Below are positions 1 to 6,877 of a stretch of 37,630 nt of DNA, piece by piece. This DNA comes from Dysgonamonadaceae bacterium (GTDB lineage Bacteria; Bacteroidota; Bacteroidia; Bacteroidales; Dysgonomonadaceae): contig JAISUH010000035.1 of NCBI GenBank assembly GCA_031272205.1, positions 1 through 37,630 of the forward strand. The letters run 5' to 3'. Below the pieces are notes generated by a model. It saw nothing but the letters and a program-made list of their open reading frames with translations, was not told where the DNA came from and searched no databases. Numbering within the stretch: position 1 is the first letter of the stretch; the number at the start of each line of letters is the position of its first letter. The position numbers and the translations under genes were made by a program.

Positions 1-8
1 CATCAGAG

Positions 9-38
9 TGCAACTTCCAGTAAAACAAGGATTAAGAC
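9..38 (+). CRISPR. CRISPR-like direct repeat, copy A
   Basis: This 30-bp unit ends in GGATTAAGAC. It matches copy B (787-816) at 28 of 30 positions, differing at its third and twelfth bases. The ending resembles the ATTGAAAC/ATTAAGAC-type 3' handles of type I-B/III CRISPR repeats. It lies only 8 bp from the window edge, so any further repeats to the left cannot be seen. The sequence directly shows a dispersed direct repeat. Calling it CRISPR is an inference from the copy B to copy C spacing; a recombination or insertion repeat is the alternative. Confidence 0.5.
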
Positions 39-56
39 GGCACGTCGCACAAAAAT

Positions 57-76
57 AATCAACTTTTTTGTTGATT
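57..76. promoter_or_regulatory. Inverted repeat, candidate HigA operator
   Basis: A perfect 7-bp inverted repeat (AATCAAC, six T, GTTGATT) overlaps the -33 region of the higBA promoter, about 45 bp before the higB start. HigA-type antitoxins bind palindromes in their own promoters, so this is the natural candidate operator. A hairpin in the DNA or RNA is possible but the stem is short and AT-rich. The palindrome is seen directly; its role is inferred. Confidence 0.55.
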
Positions 77-100
77 GTATAGATAAAAGCATTATCTTTG
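71..100 (+). promoter_or_regulatory. higBA promoter, Bacteroidetes type
   Basis: A -7 box TATCTTTG at 93-100 matches the Bacteroidetes TAnnTTTG consensus. A TTG at 71-73, 19 bp upstream, fits the -33 element. Transcription would start near 107, giving a leader of about 15 nt before the higB ATG. The -33 element overlaps the 57-76 palindrome, as expected for an autorepressed TA operon. Confidence 0.7.
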
Positions 101-121
101 CAGCATAAACAATAAAACAAC

Positions 122-439
122 ATGATAGTAACTTTCAACAAAGACTATTTGCAAGAACTTTACGAATATGGGAAATGCGGTGATAAGAAACACCGCTATC
201 AACTCGACATCGTAAAACGATACAGGAAAGGCATTGATTTACTCAAACGTGCCGCCAAAATCGAGGAATTGTTTTTACTTCCGTCTTTGCATTATGAAGT
301 GCTGAAAGGCGACAAGTTGGGAATATTGTCTATTCGGGTGAATAACCAATACCGCATTGAATTTACGATTTCCGAACAAGGCACCGAACCCGTTGTCTAT
401 GTATGTGATATTTTAGAGTTGTCAAACCATTATAAATAA
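122..439 (+). CDS. higB: HigB-type toxin (RelE/ParE superfamily mRNA interferase)
   Basis: This 105-residue protein is the usual length for HigB-family plasmid-maintenance killer toxins, which cleave mRNA at the ribosome. The family core is visible at residues 70-81 (SIRVNNQYRIEF, the conserved S-I-R-x-N-x-Q-[WY]-R strand), and the protein ends in a typical ELSNHYK-like tail. The toxin precedes the antitoxin, the order that marks HigBA and differs from RelBE. The start follows a Bacteroidetes -7 box by about 22 bp. The next gene, higA, begins 7 bp after the stop. The whole module lies between two CRISPR-like direct repeats. Identification as a RelE-fold HigB is firm; its actual toxicity is not shown. 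Confidence 0.9.
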   Translation: MIVTFNKDYLQELYEYGKCGDKKHRYQLDIVKRYRKGIDLLKRAAKIEELFLLPSLHYEVLKGDKLGILSIRVNNQYRIEFTISEQGTEPVVYVCDILELSNHYK

Positions 440-446
440 CAAAGTT

Positions 447-791
447 ATGATTACAATTAAAGGAATTAATCCGGAAATGATTGCCAATAATCTTGAACCG
501 TTTGAACCCACCCATCCGGGCGAACTGCTCAAAGATGAAATCGAATGCCGCGGTATTTCACAAAAAAAACTTGCCGATGATATGGGGGTGTCTTATGTGA
601 TACTTAACGATATGGTAAATTGCAAACGTGCCGTCAATCCAAAATACGCACTTTTGTTTGAAGCCGCGTTGGGAATACCTGCGCATATACTTGCCGGGAT
701 GCAATCGGATTACGACATGATAACCGCCAAGCGCACACCGTCATTCATCGAAAAGTTGAAAAAAGTGCGCAAGGTAGCAGCCGTGCTGTAA
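447..791 (+). CDS. higA: HigA antitoxin, XRE-family HTH regulator
   Basis: This 114-residue protein carries the HigA signature THPGELLKDE (residues 22-31) and then an XRE/Cro helix-turn-helix at about residues 36-75 (GISQKKLADDMGVS). It should bind and neutralise HigB and repress the higBA promoter, probably through the palindrome at 57-76. It starts 7 bp after higB, so the two are co-transcribed. Unusually, the TAA stop (789-791) lies inside CRISPR-like repeat copy B: the reading frame runs straight into the repeat. The C-terminus (KVRKVAAVL) looks like a natural HigA end, so the protein is probably intact and not truncated by the junction. Confidence 0.9.
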   Translation: MITIKGINPEMIANNLEPFEPTHPGELLKDEIECRGISQKKLADDMGVSYVILNDMVNCKRAVNPKYALLFEAALGIPAHILAGMQSDYDMITAKRTPSFIEKLKKVRKVAAVL

Positions 792-816
792 CTTCCACTA
801 AAACAAGGATTAAGAC
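787..816 (+). CRISPR. CRISPR-like direct repeat, copy B
   Basis: This 30-bp repeat is the fullest copy. Its first 20 bases are identical to copy C (860-879), and the whole unit is 28/30 identical to copy A (9-38). Flanking bases differ between all three copies, which fixes the unit at 29-30 bp. It supplies the higA stop codon. The distance to copy C is 73 bp, giving a unique 43-bp interval, within the repeat-plus-spacer range of type I-B/III arrays. Confidence 0.55.
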
Positions 817-859
817 AGCCTCGAAATACGGAGATGCTATTGTGAAATCCTCATTCGAT
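817..859 (+). CRISPR. Putative CRISPR spacer (43 bp)
   Basis: Unique sequence between copies B and C, of a length compatible with a spacer in arrays with 29-30-bp repeats. It shares nothing obvious with the rest of the window. A match to a phage or plasmid protospacer would confirm the array; without that the call depends on the repeat pattern. Confidence 0.45.
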
Positions 860-889
860 TGTAACTTCCACTAAAACAAAAAGAGACAT
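860..889 (+). CRISPR. Degenerate terminal CRISPR-like repeat, copy C
   Basis: The first 20 bases (860-879) are identical to copy B; the last 10 have diverged. Loss of the 3' half is typical of the leader-distal terminal repeat of a CRISPR array. This suggests the array reads left to right with its leader beyond the left edge of the window. No further repeat follows, and no cas gene is present in the window. Confidence 0.5.
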
Positions 890-921
890 TCTCCATTTCT
901 ACCGAGCGATGAGGCTGTCTC
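883..921. repeat. Short inverted repeat GAGACA/TGTCTC, possible insertion scar
   Basis: GAGACA (883-888) and TGTCTC (916-921) form a 6-bp inverted repeat just after the degenerate repeat. The right arm sits in GAGGCTGTCTCAG, which resembles terminal repeats of some Bacteroidetes insertion sequences. No transposase is present. It could be a scar or chance. Confidence 0.25.
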
Positions 922-1145
922 AGATTTGCTGCCTTTGGGTATTATATATGACATTCATTTAAATAAAATAGTTATCTATGTGCTCAAAGTCTAATTTTCA
1001 TTACAGCAAATATTTGAAAATAAACAAGATACCTGTTATTCAGTTTCTTTGTTTGGGTTGTTCCCAATAGAGAGGCCGGGTTGAAAAACAAAATAGGGAT
1101 GAATTTTTTAGAGAAAAGATTATCGAAATCATTTGATTAATTATA
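922..1145. other. AT-rich intergenic region upstream of the GH43 gene
   Basis: The gap between higA and the GH43 gene is 354 bp. Its first part is the CRISPR-like remnant described separately. The rest is AT-rich with no ORF of note and no RNA gene I recognise. The only promoter-like string is TTTCTTTG at 1044-1051, one base off the TAnnTTTG -7 consensus, which would leave a leader of about 90 nt before the GH43 start. This promoter is weakly supported. Confidence 0.35.
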
Positions 1146-2708
1146 ATGAAACATAAATCAATGAAAAACAGATTTTTACTTTGCTGTGTGCTGGCATTTT
1201 TCAGTGCGAACTGCGTTTTTACGCAAACAAAAACCGGCTCGTGGGGCGATCAGGGCAACGGCACCTTTATCAACCCCGTCCTCAATGCCGACTATTCCGA
1301 CCCCGATGTTATTCGTGTAGGCGAGAAATACTATATGGTCTGCTCGGAGTTTCATTTTATGGGTATTCCGGTGCTTGAATCGGACGACATGGTGAACTGG
1401 CGCATCATCGCACAGGTTTACAGTCGTTTTGACCGTCCGCAATACGATAATTTTGAGGGTTACGGGCGAGGCTCATGGGCGCCTGCGCTACGCTATCACG
1501 ACGGTAAGTTCTGGCTCTTTTTTTGTACGCCGAACGATGGGTTGTTCATGAGCAATGCCACAAAACCCGAAGGCCCGTGGTCGCCGCTCGTATGCCTGTA
1601 CGACGGCGGTGGATGGGAAGACCCCTGCCCGTTCTGGGACAACGACGGCAAGGCCTATCTCGGACACAGCCGAGTAGGCGCCGGACCTATCATCATACAC
1701 CGCATGCAGCCCGACGGGACGCGCCTCCTCGACGATGGCGTTACGGTTTATACCGGACCCGTTGCCGAAGGAACCAAGTTCCTCAAACGCGACGGCTATT
1801 ACTATCTCAGCATTCCCGAAGGCGGTGTGGAAACAGGCTGGCAAACCATTTTGCGCTCGAAAAATATTTTTGGGCCCTACGAAAAGAAGGTTGTCTTTGA
1901 ACGTGGAAGTACCGCTGTCAATGGCCCCCATCAAGGTTCGCTTGTGGATACTCCCGAAGGCGAGTGGTGGTTTTACCATTTTCAGTCGTCCGGAGCTATG
2001 GGGCGCGTTGTTCATCTGCAACCGGTGCGTTGGCTCAACGGCTGGCCGGAAATGGGCGTTGATATCGACCGCAACGGTATCGGCGAACCTGTTTATGTAT
2101 GGAAAAAGCCGATTCAAGATAAACCAATCACTGCGCCGCAAACCGATGATAACTTCAATGGCGCTGCTCTTGGTTTGCAATGGCAGTTCAATCACAACCC
2201 TGATAATAGCCTGTGGTCGCTGTCCAACGGCGTTCTTCATCTGAAAGCTGCAAAAGCAGAATCGCTTACGAAGGCACGTAACACACTTACACAGAAGTTG
2301 ATGGGGACTTCAGGAACGGTTACCGTTACGCTCAACTTTAGCCGCATAGCTGATGGTCAAAAAGCCGGACTTGCCTGTATGAGCGACATTTACAGCCTTG
2401 TAGGCGTATCGCGCGAAAACGGCAAGAACTGTGTCTATTACGAAGACAACGCTAAAAACACGGTAAAACAGGATATTAAAGGCAAAAAAATCTATCTGCG
2501 CATTCGGTTAGACCTGCCCGATCGCAATCGATGTTACTATAGCTTGGATAACAAAAAATACCTGCCGCTCGGCGAGCCTTTTAAGGCGCAGTTTGGCTTC
2601 TGGAAAGGCGCACGCATTGCTCTGTTCAGCTACAACACCTCTATTGACAGCGGCGAAGCGCTCTTCGATGACTTTGTATATGATTACGACGGGCCAAAAG
2701 GCTTATAA
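1146..2708 (+). CDS. Secreted GH43 glycoside hydrolase with C-terminal beta-sandwich (beta-xylosidase/arabinofuranosidase type)
   Basis: A 520-residue exported enzyme with a signal peptide (about residues 6-27; an internal ATG at residue 6 is an alternative start). The GH43 five-bladed propeller triad is visible: catalytic base Asp52 in SDPD, the pKa-modulating Asp159 in WEDP, and general acid Glu208 in AEGT. Residues from about 336 to 518 form a concanavalin-like beta-sandwich of the kind found at the C-terminus of GH43 beta-xylosidases. Likely substrates are xylan- or arabinan-derived oligosaccharides; the exact specificity cannot be read from the sequence. It is convergent with a second secreted glycosidase-like gene and is not next to a SusC/SusD pair, so no complete polysaccharide utilisation locus is visible here. 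Confidence 0.9.
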   Translation: MKHKSMKNRFLLCCVLAFFSANCVFTQTKTGSWGDQGNGTFINPVLNADYSDPDVIRVGEKYYMVCSEFHFMGIPVLESDDMVNWRIIAQVYSRFDRPQYDNFEGYGRGSWAPALRYHDGKFWLFFCTPNDGLFMSNATKPEGPWSPLVCLYDGGGWEDPCPFWDNDGKAYLGHSRVGAGPIIIHRMQPDGTRLLDDGVTVYTGPVAEGTKFLKRDGYYYLSIPEGGVETGWQTILRSKNIFGPYEKKVVFERGSTAVNGPHQGSLVDTPEGEWWFYHFQSSGAMGRVVHLQPVRWLNGWPEMGVDIDRNGIGEPVYVWKKPIQDKPITAPQTDDNFNGAALGLQWQFNHNPDNSLWSLSNGVLHLKAAKAESLTKARNTLTQKLMGTSGTVTVTLNFSRIADGQKAGLACMSDIYSLVGVSRENGKNCVYYEDNAKNTVKQDIKGKKIYLRIRLDLPDRNRCYYSLDNKKYLPLGEPFKAQFGFWKGARIALFSYNTSIDSGEALFDDFVYDYDGPKGL

Positions 2709-2726
2709 AAACATACTTAACTTAGA

Positions 2727-2745
2727 TAAAACTTGTCAAGTTTTA
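2727..2745. terminator. Perfect AT-rich palindrome between convergent genes
   Basis: A 19-bp palindrome (TAAAACTTG, T, CAAGTTTTA) lies in the 57-bp gap between two convergent genes. As RNA it could fold into a 7-bp stem with a 5-nt loop in either direction, so it may act as a weak bidirectional terminator. The stem is GC-poor, which keeps confidence low. Confidence 0.4.
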
Positions 2746-2765
2746 AAAGTAGCGAAAGTTTTTGT

Positions 2766-4124
2766 TCAAAAAATTTTGAGTATTAGCGGGTGGTCAAGCA
2801 ATTCGATATCAATGTATTGAATGTTTGATAATTGTTGTTGCGGCTCTGTTCCGATAGTTGGGTCGTAAACCGTAACCTGAGGGCGTGATTTGGCAAGGTC
2901 GATGCGGACTCTGTCGGTTGTATGCGAAGCAAAACGCTCGCCCCACAAAACGAGCATGAAAGCGCCGTCGCTGCGTTGCAGCAGCAGGTCGTGAACCGTT
3001 TCCGGCTGGTCAGGAATGGAATAGCTGAGTCTTCCGCATGAGGTAATTGACAGATTGTCAGCGAGTATTGTGGTCATGTTATGCAAATAGTGGGCGGCTT
3101 GACGCGGCCGATAATCAAGGGTATAGAATGCGAAACTCTCATGAGCAGGCTCGTTTGAGCGTCCTTTGAGCAGATAGACAGCAGTGTATTTCCATCCGCG
3201 TTTAAACTGCGACAGATAGAGATTGAGGTACATGCGAGCTTGAATTTCTTCGGTAATTTCGGGTGTTTCGGGCGAAAGAGGAATACCCGTTTCGGTAGTT
3301 ACGCGCGGCAGACGGGCGAGTTCTTCTTCGGAATAGCCGTTGAATTTATTGCGCCATGTATGGCCATAGTTGCCGTACAGACCGTCCACCGGACATGACT
3401 TGTCGGTAGTGGCGCTCAGCCAGGTCTGGTTGTCGTGCAGTCCGGGCCATGAGGGATGACAGATGTAATTATGACAGTTCGCATAATCGGCATATTTTGT
3501 TTCGGGCGGCATGAGCAACGAATCGGCGCCGGATGGTATGGTGAGGAATTGTAGCCCGCAATTATCAGTCTGGGCGCCGGTTTCGGTAGTAGCGAAGACC
3601 GGACAGTTTTTCAACTTCGGGTCATTTTTAACGGCGGCGTAGAGGTCGCGGTGCAATTGGGCTACGGGCAACCATGAGCGGTTAGCGCCGCCGTGCTGTC
3701 TGTTGTAGATTATGCCCCAGTTGTTCGGCTCGTTAGATCCTTCGATGGCAAGTAATGCGCCTGCGTTGGCTAACTGTCGAGCATCGTCAAGCAATCGTTC
3801 GATGTCGGAATGACCGCTCAGCAGTCCGTAACAGAACATTGCATCGGTAGCCTGATGCACCCGCAGGAAGTCTTCTAAAGGAGCATCATCTTCGTAGCCG
3901 CTGCGCAACCACCGCAATCCGGTATATTTCAGGCAGTTGATAGTACCCTCAACGGTTTCGCCGCGTCGCGACACCGACGAGACAGCCCCCATGCTGTTAA
4001 GGAAATCCGACACGCTCACGGCTTCTGTACCGGATGAATCCGTTGGAATACGCGCTGTACGGCATGCCGACAGGTATAGAAAGAGGCTGCATAATCCCAC
4101 AAAAATCATTGCTTTGTGAATCAT
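2766..4124 (-). CDS. Lipoprotein with GH-A clan (TIM-barrel) glycosidase-like fold
   Basis: A 452-residue protein with an N-terminal signal and lipobox (LYLSAC, lipidated Cys about residue 21). Two motifs suggest a clan GH-A retaining glycosidase: NEPNNW around residues 131-136, with Glu132 as candidate acid/base, and TTETG around 276-280, with Glu278 as candidate nucleophile. The remainder is consistent with a beta/alpha barrel plus a small C-terminal beta domain. I cannot assign a GH family; GH39- or GH5-like proteins are the nearest in style. A GTG codon six bases upstream could extend it by two residues, but the ATG at 4124 is preferred. It converges on the GH43 gene and probably works on the same class of plant glycan at the cell surface. 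Confidence 0.7.
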   Translation of the reverse strand: MIHKAMIFVGLCSLFLYLSACRTARIPTDSSGTEAVSVSDFLNSMGAVSSVSRRGETVEGTINCLKYTGLRWLRSGYEDDAPLEDFLRVHQATDAMFCYGLLSGHSDIERLLDDARQLANAGALLAIEGSNEPNNWGIIYNRQHGGANRSWLPVAQLHRDLYAAVKNDPKLKNCPVFATTETGAQTDNCGLQFLTIPSGADSLLMPPETKYADYANCHNYICHPSWPGLHDNQTWLSATTDKSCPVDGLYGNYGHTWRNKFNGYSEEELARLPRVTTETGIPLSPETPEITEEIQARMYLNLYLSQFKRGWKYTAVYLLKGRSNEPAHESFAFYTLDYRPRQAAHYLHNMTTILADNLSITSCGRLSYSIPDQPETVHDLLLQRSDGAFMLVLWGERFASHTTDRVRIDLAKSRPQVTVYDPTIGTEPQQQLSNIQYIDIELLDHPLILKIF

Positions 4125-4153
4125 TTGCACTGTTTTATTTTCTCGGCACGAAC

Positions 4154-4194
4154 AAAAAAACCGCCTGTTTTTTTTGCAATCGGGCGGCTTTTTT
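4154..4194. terminator. Bidirectional rho-independent terminator
   Basis: A 7-bp GC-rich stem (CCGCCTG at 4161-4167 with CGGGCGG at 4181-4187, one G-U pair) is flanked by A7 on the left and T6 on the right. It can therefore terminate on both strands. On the minus strand it lies just after the response-regulator gene and before the GH-A lipoprotein gene, so it separates the two units. Confidence 0.8.
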
Positions 4195-4227
4195 ATTCGA
4201 TGTTCCGATAAACGCCTGTTTCAGAGT

Positions 4228-4941
4228 TTATTCTTCTTCGGGTTCTTCGGTAACAGGAACAATCAGTTTGTATCCTTTTCCGTGGATGTTGATGATTTCG
4301 ATGTCCGGTTCGGCTTTCAACAATTTACGGAGTTTGGTGATGTAAACGTCCATGCTTCGGGCATTGAAATAAGTGTCTTCTTCCCAGATTTGTTTCAACG
4401 CATGGTTGCGTTCCAAGATATCGTTGGCATGCGAGCAAAGAAGCGCCAGCAATTCCGATTCTTTGGTGGTGAGTTTTGTCTGGGTGTCGTTGATACTCAG
4501 AATTTGTTTCTGGGTATCGAAGGTCATCGTACCGAACTTATACACCTGTTGTTCTTTTGTTTTTTTGCCTTTCACGCGGCGAATGATGGCTTCGATGCGG
4601 AGCACCAGTTCTTCCATGCTGAAAGGTTTGGTGATGTAATCGTCGGCTCCTGCTTTAAAGCCTTCCAACACGTCTTCCTTCATGTTTTTAGCGGTGAGGA
4701 AAATAACAGGAATTTCGGTGTTAATTGTTCGAATATCCCTCACGAGCGAAATACCGTCTTTTTTCGGCATCATTACATCGACGATGCACAAGTCGTATTT
4801 CGATTTCACAAAACCGTTAAATCCTGCTTCTCCGTTGGGGAACAAGTCGGTTTCGAATCCTTTTGCCTGGAGATATTCTCTAAGCAACATGCCAAGATTT
4901 TCGTCATCTTCGCATAAAAATAAAGTCAATTTTTCTTCCAT
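4228..4941 (-). CDS. rprY: RprY-like OmpR/PhoB-family response regulator
   Basis: A 237-residue two-domain regulator. The receiver domain (about 5-120) has the acidic pocket Glu11/Asp12/Asp13, phosphoacceptor Asp55 in IVDVMMPKKDG, Thr83 and Lys105 (TKPF). The winged-helix DNA-binding domain (about 132-230) has the RSMDVYITKLRKLL recognition region. The N-terminus closely matches my memory of Bacteroides RprY (CEDDENLGMLLREYLQAKG). The partner kinase gene ends one base before this start, so the two are co-transcribed. In Bacteroides and Porphyromonas this regulator is linked to stress and envelope genes; here the regulon is unknown. A strong terminator follows. Confidence 0.85.
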   Translation of the reverse strand: MEEKLTLFLCEDDENLGMLLREYLQAKGFETDLFPNGEAGFNGFVKSKYDLCIVDVMMPKKDGISLVRDIRTINTEIPVIFLTAKNMKEDVLEGFKAGADDYITKPFSMEELVLRIEAIIRRVKGKKTKEQQVYKFGTMTFDTQKQILSINDTQTKLTTKESELLALLCSHANDILERNHALKQIWEEDTYFNARSMDVYITKLRKLLKAEPDIEIINIHGKGYKLIVPVTEEPEEE

Positions 4942-4942
4942 A

Positions 4943-6520
4943 TTACTTTTGTATTATTACGGGTAAATTAATTATAAATTTCGTGCCTTTACCCAATTCG
5001 CTTTCGGCACGTATAGTTCCATTCAAATCGGTTACGATTTTCTTCACATAAGCCAGCCCCAGTCCAAAACCTTTCACGTCGTGTCTGTTGCCGGTAGGTA
5101 CACGGTAAAACCGTTCAAATATTTTCTTCAAATCGTCCTTTTTTATCCCTATTCCGTTGTCTTCGATGGAGATAAAGAGTTTGTTCCCTTCGTTCCACGT
5201 GCGCATCATAAGTTGCGGAGGTATGTCTTCGCGTTTGTATTTCAGCGCATTATCGAGCAAGTTGAACAGCACGTTAGTGAAGTGCATTTCATCTACTTTC
5301 ACCGTTGCTTCTTCGGCTTGCAGGTCGATATCGAGCGTTCCTCCGAATTTTTCCACCTTCAATGCGTGCGTGTTGGCAACACTGACCACCAAATCGTTGG
5401 CGTCTATTTCCTTCAGTTTCAGGGTGGCCTTTTGCTTGTCGAAAAGCGACATCTGCAATACCTTTTCCACTTGGAAACTCAGCCGTTTGGTTTCGTCGTT
5501 GATTACGCCGGTAACATGCTTGAAGACTTCGGGCGATTTCGTTATCGATTCGTCTTTCAACATTTGCGACGCCAAAGAAATGGTGGACACAGGGGTCTTC
5601 AATTCGTGCGTCATGTTGTTGATAAAATCGTTTTTCATTTCGGACAAACGCTTTTGCCGGAACAAAGTTACTATCGTGAATATAAACGTTATAAGCAGGA
5701 TAATCGTGAATATAAACGACGGTATGAAGAACGAAAGGCCCGAGTAAACATACTCTCTCTTGGTCGGGAAATAAACTTTCAAAGTGTTTAATTTCGAAAG
5801 CGGGTCGTTCGGGAACAAGATTTGAGAAAAAATAGCTCTGTCGTCTTTTGCTACGTATCCCGGAGAAGAATATACCGCATTGTTGTTGTAATTGACGACC
5901 TGAAAACTGTACGGAACGTTTAGTCCGTTGTTCAGCAGTTCGTAGCGTATGTATTCATCTACTTTTCGGAAATCCACCCGGTCTTGGATGGGCTCGTTGC
6001 TCGCCCGATTGAGAATTTTCAGTATCACTTCATTCATCAGGCCTTGTTCGTACAGGTAGCGCTTCGATAGCGACTGTTGCAATTCGAACGAGGTTTTCGG
6101 AATGGAGTTGATTCCGTGGTTGGGCGAGATGAAGACCCCTCCGCTCCTCAATTCATCAGGATTGTTTTTTTCTTTTCCGGATATATTGGGATTGATTGTT
6201 GTGGCGCTTCCATCGGGATTTGTAATGATTCTACTGTTTGATTGCTCATTTAGAATGTGCTGAGACGTGCTGCTGCGTGAACGTTGATATTGCAACGAAT
6301 AACGGTTTTCCGATTCGGCCATATCTTCTTCGAGGTATCTCAGGGTCTGATCCTGCTCCAAATCGTGAGATACGCTGAAAAGGCTGCGTTTAACCATTTC
6401 GTCGAATTGAACATTACGTATTGCCATACTGTCGTGCATATATTTCACTTGCAGATAAAGCAAAGCAAAAAATGCGACGAACATAATAACGGCAAGCAAC
6501 CAAATTGTTGATTTTTTCAT
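4943..6520 (-). CDS. rprX: RprX-like membrane sensor histidine kinase
   Basis: A 525-residue kinase with TM1 at about 6-27, a periplasmic sensor region of about 235 residues, and TM2 at about 263-287. It continues with a HisKA dimerisation domain with His305 in MTHELKTP and a HATPase_c domain with N box (FNLLDNALKY), G1 (DNGIGI) and G2 (GFGLGLAYV). It should autophosphorylate His305 and pass phosphate to the adjacent RprY-like regulator. The periplasmic part is Ser/Asn-rich around residues 80-120 and has no domain I recognise. TM2 is encoded over two 16-bp direct repeats (5673-5688 and 5703-5718). Confidence 0.85.
   Translation of the reverse strand: MKKSTIWLLAVIMFVAFFALLYLQVKYMHDSMAIRNVQFDEMVKRSLFSVSHDLEQDQTLRYLEEDMAESENRYSLQYQRSRSSTSQHILNEQSNSRIITNPDGSATTINPNISGKEKNNPDELRSGGVFISPNHGINSIPKTSFELQQSLSKRYLYEQGLMNEVILKILNRASNEPIQDRVDFRKVDEYIRYELLNNGLNVPYSFQVVNYNNNAVYSSPGYVAKDDRAIFSQILFPNDPLSKLNTLKVYFPTKREYVYSGLSFFIPSFIFTIILLITFIFTIVTLFRQKRLSEMKNDFINNMTHELKTPVSTISLASQMLKDESITKSPEVFKHVTGVINDETKRLSFQVEKVLQMSLFDKQKATLKLKEIDANDLVVSVANTHALKVEKFGGTLDIDLQAEEATVKVDEMHFTNVLFNLLDNALKYKREDIPPQLMMRTWNEGNKLFISIEDNGIGIKKDDLKKIFERFYRVPTGNRHDVKGFGLGLAYVKKIVTDLNGTIRAESELGKGTKFIINLPVIIQK
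5673..5718. repeat. Two perfect 16-bp direct repeats inside the rprX TM2 segment
   Basis: ATCGTGAATATAAACG occurs at 5673-5688 and again at 5703-5718. The 30-bp offset keeps frame and encodes the repeated FIFTI of the second membrane helix. Slippage would remove or add exactly ten residues of the helix. Confidence 0.8.
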
Positions 6521-6877
6521 ATCGTAAAATCTTTACTTACCTCTCTCTTTTTAATAATAACATTACATTAAAGAACTTCTTTTTACTTTTGATTTAACAA
6601 ATAAAACGCTTTTTTGTTTAACACTTCATCTTAAAATTAAAAAAAAAGCAAAGAGAGCCGTCAATACAACATTATTTAAGATAAATGCCGAGCAAGAGTT
6701 TGTTTTTTGAGGTTCTTTAAATATAAAATGTGCGCGATTTTTGAGCTGCAAGCTATAAAAAATCAGGCGTTGAATTTCTATATGGACGACATCCCCTCAG
6801 CTTCACTGTTTGAAGTATTGCTGAGGGGCAGTCCTGCGATTCTATATTCGAAGTTTCAATGGTGATTGTTTCGCTTG
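6521..6877. other. AT-rich intergenic region upstream of the rprXY-like operon
   Basis: The 357 bp between the phosphatidyltransferase stop and the kinase start hold no convincing ORF. They contain the strong hairpin at 6793-6828 and a very AT-rich stretch (6540-6720). A sub-consensus -7 string TTTATTTG lies on the minus strand at 6598-6605, next to an imperfect TTAAC-type inverted repeat, and may be the rprXY promoter. No tRNA or known riboswitch is seen. Confidence 0.4.
6793..6828. terminator. Strong hairpin downstream of the phosphatidyltransferase gene
   Basis: CCCCTCAGC (6793-6801) and GCTGAGGGG (6820-6828) form a perfect 9-bp stem. An inner CTTCA/TGAAG pairing and outer GGAC/GTCC bases could extend it. 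It lies about 50 bp past the minus-strand stop at 6878. There is no adjacent U-tract, so it may be a stabilising 3' hairpin or a non-canonical terminator rather than a classical one. Confidence 0.5.

Noticed and set aside
1488-2240. Minus-strand 250-residue open frame inside the GH43 gene
   Set aside because: It is antisense to the GH43 catalytic domain with all three catalytic residues on the plus strand. No domain is seen.
4174-4917. Plus-strand 247-residue open frame opposite the response regulator
   Set aside because: It is Phe/His-rich antisense shadow of a clear RprY-like gene with conserved receiver motifs.
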